NCBI GenBank assembly: GCA_947570515.1
Contig: CANOUM010000049.1
Span: forward strand, 1 to 9,725
Reading direction: 5' to 3'
DNA from: an uncultured Clostridia bacterium
Lineage (GTDB): Bacteria; Bacillota; Clostridia; Lachnospirales; Bianqueaceae
Length of the DNA stretch: 9,725 nt
This document shows, in pieces, positions 6,635 to 9,725 of the stretch. The notes beneath the pieces are model-generated. The model ran no database searches, was not told where the DNA came from, and worked only from the letters and a program-made list of their open reading frames with translations. Position 1 is the first letter of the stretch. Each line of letters opens with the position of its first letter. A program made the position numbers and the translations under genes.

Positions 6635-7792
6635 TCAACGAAAATACATATACAGCTGACATTTGAGCATACCGTTATAAAGCTTGCGTTTTTTATCGGC
6701 CTTTCGTTCAAATATCTTTTCAAATTCCTCATGCGGCGTAATAATATAATATCCATGATTGGGTTCGGGTTTAAAAACAACTCCCATTTTCTGATACAGC
6801 TTTTCTGCTTCCTGAATGTCTAAAAGCCGTTCACCGTACGGTGGATTGCAAAGTGTAATTGCCTTTTTATGCCGGGGATTTCTTTCCATTAGTTCCCGAA
6901 GCTCTTTCGTCTGATACCGGATAATATCCCTTTGTTCCACACGAATCCGGGAAGCTACTCTGGCTTTGACTGCATTTTCTTTCGTCAGTGCCACCGCCTG
7001 GGGATCCAGATCATAGGCAATTCCTTCAAAAGGAGCATCTTTCTTAATTGCACTTTTTGCTTCTTGCCGGACCTCTTCCATGATTCCTTTTGGGAAACAT
7101 CCCCACTTTTCCATTGCAAAATGCCGCATGATTCCAGGAGCAATATTAAGAGCCTTTAAAGCAGCCTCTATAATCAGCGTACCGGAACCGCACATAGGAT
7201 CACAGACTAAGCTATCGCTATGGACTCTGGCCAAATTCACAATGCCGGCCGCAAGCGTTTCTCTAATCGGCGCTTCATTCGCATTTTTCCGATAACCTCT
7301 TTTATGAAGGCCCGCTCCGCTGGTATCGAGCATCAGCGTTACTTCATCCTTCATAATGGAAAATTGAATCTGCATGACTGGGCCTGTTTCCTCAAACCAT
7401 GGATTGCCATAGCACTCTTTTAAACGCTCTACCACAGCCTTTTTAATAATGCGCTGACAATCCGGTATGCTGTGAAGCTGTGAATTCAAACTCCAGCCTT
7501 TCACCGGAAATGCATCCATAGATCCAATAAAGTTTTCCCAAGGAGTTTCCTTGGTTCCTTCAAACAATTCTTCAAAGCTGACCGCCCGAAAATGAGCCAG
7601 CACAATCAGCACTCGTTCTCCGCAGCGCACGGTGACATTGGCACGAGCCGCGTCCTTCCAGTCTCCTTCAAAAAAAACACGGCCGTTTTCTGCCTGCACA
7701 TTTTGAAATCCAGCATATTTTAACTCATCTGCCACCAAGCCCTCCAAGCCAAACAGGGTTGGGATCATCATTTTCATCTGCTGCTTTTTCAT
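6635..7792 (-). CDS. THUMP-domain class I SAM-dependent 23S rRNA guanine-N2 methyltransferase (RlmL/YpsC type)
   Basis: A 385-residue homologue of B. subtilis YpsC and of the N-terminal half of E. coli RlmL, which methylates G2445 (m2G) of 23S rRNA. The N-terminal part (MIPTLFGLEGLVADELKYAGF, then a THUMP region to about residue 155) binds RNA. The catalytic part holds GAGLHKRGYR (159-168), SAM-binding DPMCGSGTLIIEAA (198-211), an acidic YDLDP (about 250-254) and the NPPYGERL motif (N306-P-P-Y309), which is typical of N-methyltransferases. The second, RlmK-like half of the E. coli enzyme is absent, as is usual in Firmicutes. The ATG overlaps the folA stop (ATGA, 4 bp), with AAAGGAG at 7798-7804, so it is translationally coupled to folA. 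The rRNA target is inferred from family membership, not visible in the sequence. Confidence 0.9.
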   Translation of the reverse strand: MKKQQMKMMIPTLFGLEGLVADELKYAGFQNVQAENGRVFFEGDWKDAARANVTVRCGERVLIVLAHFRAVSFEELFEGTKETPWENFIGSMDAFPVKGWSLNSQLHSIPDCQRIIKKAVVERLKECYGNPWFEETGPVMQIQFSIMKDEVTLMLDTSGAGLHKRGYRKNANEAPIRETLAAGIVNLARVHSDSLVCDPMCGSGTLIIEAALKALNIAPGIMRHFAMEKWGCFPKGIMEEVRQEAKSAIKKDAPFEGIAYDLDPQAVALTKENAVKARVASRIRVEQRDIIRYQTKELRELMERNPRHKKAITLCNPPYGERLLDIQEAEKLYQKMGVVFKPEPNHGYYIITPHEEFEKIFERKADKKRKLYNGMLKCQLYMYFR

Positions 7793-8298
7793 GTATTCTC
7801 CTTTAAAGATGCAATGCGCTGATAATTAACAAACTCATAGCCTATACCATTTTCTTTTATTTCCGGACTCCGCTCTGTTTCCTGCCACTCTTCAAAAGCA
7901 ATGGCCGGAAAAAAGGTATCAGCCTCCGGAAATGTTTGGTGAACCAGCGTCAGATACAATCGCTGCGCCATTGGCAGAGCCTGGTTATAAATTTGACCGC
8001 CTCCAATGACAAAGAGCTCCTCTTCTGTTTTTTGCGCTTTGTGCAGCTCCTGCTCTAAGTTATGACAGACTTTAACTCTGGGATGATCATACTGAAAAGA
8101 AAGATCGTTTGTTACAATGATGTGTTCCCGTTTTGGCAAAACGCCTGGCAGAGATTCAAAAGTACGCCGTCCCATCAAGATGGTTTTATTCAGTGTAAGC
8201 TGCTTAAAATGCTTTAAATCTCCAGGCAGATGCCAGGGCATTGTGCCCTGTTGTCCGATTTCGTTTCGCGCCCCGATGGCAACAATGATGGAAAGCAT
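7789..8298 (-). CDS. folA: dihydrofolate reductase
   Basis: Reduces dihydrofolate to tetrahydrofolate with NADPH, the step that recovers the DHF made by thymidylate synthase. At 169 residues it has the usual length of a bacterial chromosomal DHFR. Visible motifs are IVAIGARNEIGQQGTMPWHLPGDL with W22 and the catalytic acid D27, the NADPH-binding GRRTFESLP (43-51), IIVTND (60-65) and FVIGGGQIY (96-104), and the late strand motif DTFFP (127-131). The ATG overlaps the thyA stop by one base (TAATG), with GGAGGT at 8308-8313, 9 nt upstream. Its own stop overlaps the methyltransferase start. The thyA-folA pair is a common bacterial arrangement. I see no missing residue that would suggest loss of function; no claim about inhibitor sensitivity can be made from the sequence. 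Confidence 0.97.
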   Translation of the reverse strand: MLSIIVAIGARNEIGQQGTMPWHLPGDLKHFKQLTLNKTILMGRRTFESLPGVLPKREHIIVTNDLSFQYDHPRVKVCHNLEQELHKAQKTEEELFVIGGGQIYNQALPMAQRLYLTLVHQTFPEADTFFPAIAFEEWQETERSPEIKENGIGYEFVNYQRIASLKENT

Positions 8299-9089
8299 TA
8301 TACCGCGACCTCCATTGAAATTTTGTCATGATATTGATAATCCACTAATTTAATATCTTTCATTGTGAATTGATAAAAGTCGTTCACTTCCGGATTAATC
8401 CAAAGCTTGGGAGCCGGATATGCCTGCTCTCTCCGGGTAAGCTGCAGACGCAGTGCCTCAACCTGATTTTCATAAATGTGTGCGTTATTGATTACATGGG
8501 TTAAAAGACCGGGGCGAAAACCGGTCGCCTGTGCCAACAAATGCGTAAGCACTGCATACTGCGTTGTATTGAAGGGAACGCCAAGTCCCATATCGCCGCT
8601 TCGCTGCACGAGCATACAGTTTAGACGTCCATCTGTCACATCCCACATGGATAGAAAACAGCATGGTGCAAGTGCACCTGTGTCCAAATAAGGAATTTGC
8701 CACAGATTCACCATCATCCGCCGGTCCTGCGGATCATGTTTCAGCTGCTCCAGAAGCTTGTCCACCTGATGGTATTCTTTGATCACCCAACCATACGCCG
8801 TACCGATCGTTCCATCCTCCTGCATCCATTCATCCCAAATATGAACTTTCTGTTTCTGCAGCTCTCTGACGTCATTAGACTGCTGTTGATAAATCCACAA
8901 AATTTCTCGCACAGCTGTACGAAACGCTACCTTTTTGGTCGTCAGAATCGGAAGCTCCTGTTCTAAATCAAACTGCATGGTTTGATGAGGCAATTTGTAC
9001 GTAGCAATGCCGGTTCTGTTTTGATCGTAATATCCATGCTCCAGAATATTTTGAACGATATTTAGATACGCAGTATCATATTGACTCAT
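8298..9089 (-). CDS. thyA: thymidylate synthase (ThyA family)
   Basis: Methylates dUMP to dTMP using 5,10-methylene-THF as carbon donor and reductant, releasing DHF. The 263-residue length is close to E. coli ThyA (264). Visible active-site elements are NRTG (R25), WDEW (85-88), QDRRMMVNLW with the phosphate-binding arginine pair R123-R124, the nucleophile C143 in LAPCC, QRSGDMGLGVPFN (R163, S164, D166, N174) and HIY (H204, Y206). The residue after the nucleophile is Cys (C144), where E. coli has His. The start ATG overlaps the stop of the upstream ACT gene (ATGA), with AGAGG at 9098-9102. Together with folA it forms a closed DHF/THF cycle. The phrasing around C143 (PCCFLSMWDVTDGRLN) looks nearer to the B. 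subtilis/phage ThyA branch than to E. coli ThyA, judged from memory. Confidence 0.97.
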   Translation of the reverse strand: MSQYDTAYLNIVQNILEHGYYDQNRTGIATYKLPHQTMQFDLEQELPILTTKKVAFRTAVREILWIYQQQSNDVRELQKQKVHIWDEWMQEDGTIGTAYGWVIKEYHQVDKLLEQLKHDPQDRRMMVNLWQIPYLDTGALAPCCFLSMWDVTDGRLNCMLVQRSGDMGLGVPFNTTQYAVLTHLLAQATGFRPGLLTHVINNAHIYENQVEALRLQLTRREQAYPAPKLWINPEVNDFYQFTMKDIKLVDYQYHDKISMEVAV

Positions 9090-9523
9090 ATGTGCAACCT
9101 CTTTTCTACTTCCTGGAGTGATAATACATCCACTCCTGCTTTGATCAGGGCCGCAGTGGCTCGCTGATTTTCATCCGTTTTTAAGATAACCATAGCATGA
9201 GCAGAAAGCTTCGTTCCGAATGCATACATATACTGAACATTGATTGCGAGCTGACTCAGCGATTCGAGTGCATTTAAAAGCCCTCCGGGCGCGTCGTGTA
9301 CATCGATAGCTAAAACCTCTGTACTCTGCACAATATATCCATTTTGCTTTAATATCTCCTGTCCTCTCTCCGGATCCGATAAAATCATGCGAAATAACCC
9401 AAAGTCCGAACTGTCAGCAATGGAAATTCCGTTCAGATCGATTCCATGTTCCGCAAGCACCTTTAAAATATCGGTCAGACGTCCCGGTCTGTTTTCAATA
9501 AACGCAGTGATTTGCTGTATCAT
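9086..9523 (-). CDS. tandem ACT-domain protein
   Basis: A 145-residue stand-alone protein with two ACT domains. The first starts with ITAFIENRPGRLTDILKVLA (NRPGRL at 11-16) and the second with IDVHDAPGGLLNALESL (DAPGGL at 77-82); both show the Gly-rich turn after strand 1 where ACT domains bind small ligands, usually amino acids. There is no catalytic or DNA-binding domain, so it is probably an allosteric or signalling partner. In many Clostridia similar proteins sit near phenylacetate-CoA ligase or indolepyruvate oxidoreductase genes (from memory), but here it leads the thyA-folA run and overlaps thyA by 4 bp. The ATG at 9523 has GAGGAG at 9534-9539, 10 nt upstream, and a good promoter. Ligand and target are unknown. 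Confidence 0.9.
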   Translation of the reverse strand: MIQQITAFIENRPGRLTDILKVLAEHGIDLNGISIADSSDFGLFRMILSDPERGQEILKQNGYIVQSTEVLAIDVHDAPGGLLNALESLSQLAINVQYMYAFGTKLSAHAMVILKTDENQRATAALIKAGVDVLSLQEVEKRLHI

Positions 9524-9567
9524 CCTGTTTTTTCTCCTCGTAGTAGGCTCATGCTAAATTACTGTTT

Positions 9568-9596
9568 AGTATACTATAATTTCATTGAAAAATCAA
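9568..9596 (-). promoter_or_regulatory. promoter of the ACT-thyA-folA-methyltransferase run
   Basis: On the minus strand, TTGATT (9596-9591, 4/6), a 17 bp spacer and TATACT (9573-9568, 5/6). Transcription would start near 9561, giving a leader of about 38 nt. The -35 box abuts that of the divergent promoter. Confidence 0.7.
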
Positions 9597-9598
9597 TG
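9583..9598. promoter_or_regulatory. 16 bp palindrome spanning the divergent -35 boxes
   Basis: CATTGA (9583-9588), AAAA, TCAATG (9593-9598): perfect 6 bp inverted arms with a 4 bp A-tract between. It contains both -35 hexamers. It may be an operator for a dimeric regulator of both promoters, or just the by-product of two abutting TTGA-type boxes. Confidence 0.4.
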
Positions 9599-9613
9599 TA
9601 CCCGCCGTATAAT
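9585..9613 (+). promoter_or_regulatory. promoter of the rightward isomerase/epimerase gene
   Basis: TTGAAA (9585-9590, 5/6), a 17 bp spacer and a perfect TATAAT (9608-9613). Transcription would start near 9620, with a leader of about 30 nt carrying AGGAGG at 9638-9643. Confidence 0.75.
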
Positions 9614-9650
9614 ACAGATAGCGAATTATCGAATAAAAGGAGGATTTTTT

Positions 9651-9725
9651 ATGATTCAGTTAGGCCCTCAGCTTTATACTGTCCGAGAATTTACTCAGAC
9701 TGCGGAAGGCATCGAAAAGACCTTT
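9651..9725 (+). CDS. sugar phosphate isomerase/epimerase-like protein (TIM barrel), N-terminus only
   Basis: Only the first 25 codons are inside the window, reading MIQLGPQLYTVREF and on to GIEKTF. The LGxQLYTVR opening is typical of the first strand of xylose-isomerase-like TIM-barrel proteins (sugar phosphate isomerases/epimerases), which act on sugars, inositols or hydroxypyruvate-like substrates. The start is well supported by AGGAGG at 9638-9643 with 7 nt spacing and by a promoter at 9585-9613. It is the only plus-strand gene seen and is divergent from the ACT run. The substrate cannot be inferred from this fragment. Confidence 0.8.
   Translation, partial: MIQLGPQLYTVREFTQTAEGIEKTF

Noticed and set aside
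6600..6640. Possible terminator between the methyltransferase gene and pfk
   Set aside because: No stem followed by a T-run on the minus strand could be found; only the promoter is supported.
1..9725. Mobile elements, CRISPR arrays, tRNA/rRNA genes, riboswitches
   Set aside because: No transposase or integrase gene, no regularly spaced repeats, no tRNA-like cloverleaf or rRNA sequence was noticed; non-coding gaps are all under 130 bp.

Overview
The window looks like chromosomal DNA of a low-to-moderate GC Gram-positive anaerobe of the Clostridia, most likely a Lachnospiraceae-like gut bacterium. I infer this from the strong AGGAGG-type ribosome binding sites, a TTG start, the B. subtilis-like PspA/YdjI pair, the clostridial style of phosphofructokinase and M50-like membrane protein, and tight gene packing. 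I see no insertion sequence, phage gene, tRNA, rRNA or CRISPR array. It reads as a housekeeping region with one unusual membrane-stress cassette.

Layout: all genes but one run on the minus strand, so transcription goes from right to left. At the right edge (about 9540-9650) two sigma-A-type promoters stand back to back. The rightward one drives the start of a sugar phosphate isomerase/epimerase-like gene (9651 to the edge). The leftward one drives a translationally coupled run: a tandem-ACT protein, thyA, folA and an RlmL/YpsC-type rRNA methyltransferase. Stops and starts in this run overlap (ATGA, TAATG, ATGA). ThyA and DHFR work as a pair: ThyA oxidises methylene-THF to DHF while making dTMP, and DHFR regenerates THF.

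A second promoter (6591-6619) starts the next run: phosphofructokinase (probably from a TTG codon at 6544), a membrane protein of the site-2-protease (M50) type that lacks the catalytic glutamate, PspA, a YdjI-type SPFH/zinc-ribbon protein, and a D,D-carboxypeptidase. The gaps are 5, 29, 12 and 18 bp, so these five genes probably share a transcript. PspA and YdjI are known partners in membrane-stress protection, the carboxypeptidase trims peptidoglycan, and the pseudo-protease may be their membrane partner (inference). A modest hairpin follows the carboxypeptidase gene.

At the left edge lies a cofactor-independent phosphoglycerate mutase of the plant/trypanosomatid subtype, cut by the window end near its C-terminus. 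Two glycolytic genes (pfk, gpmI) therefore bracket the envelope-stress cassette. The observations most worth a second look are the E-to-V pseudo-protease beside pspA, the mixed ATP/PPi signature of the phosphofructokinase, the eukaryote-like iPGM, the ACT gene coupled to thyA-folA, and the palindrome made by the divergent -35 boxes.
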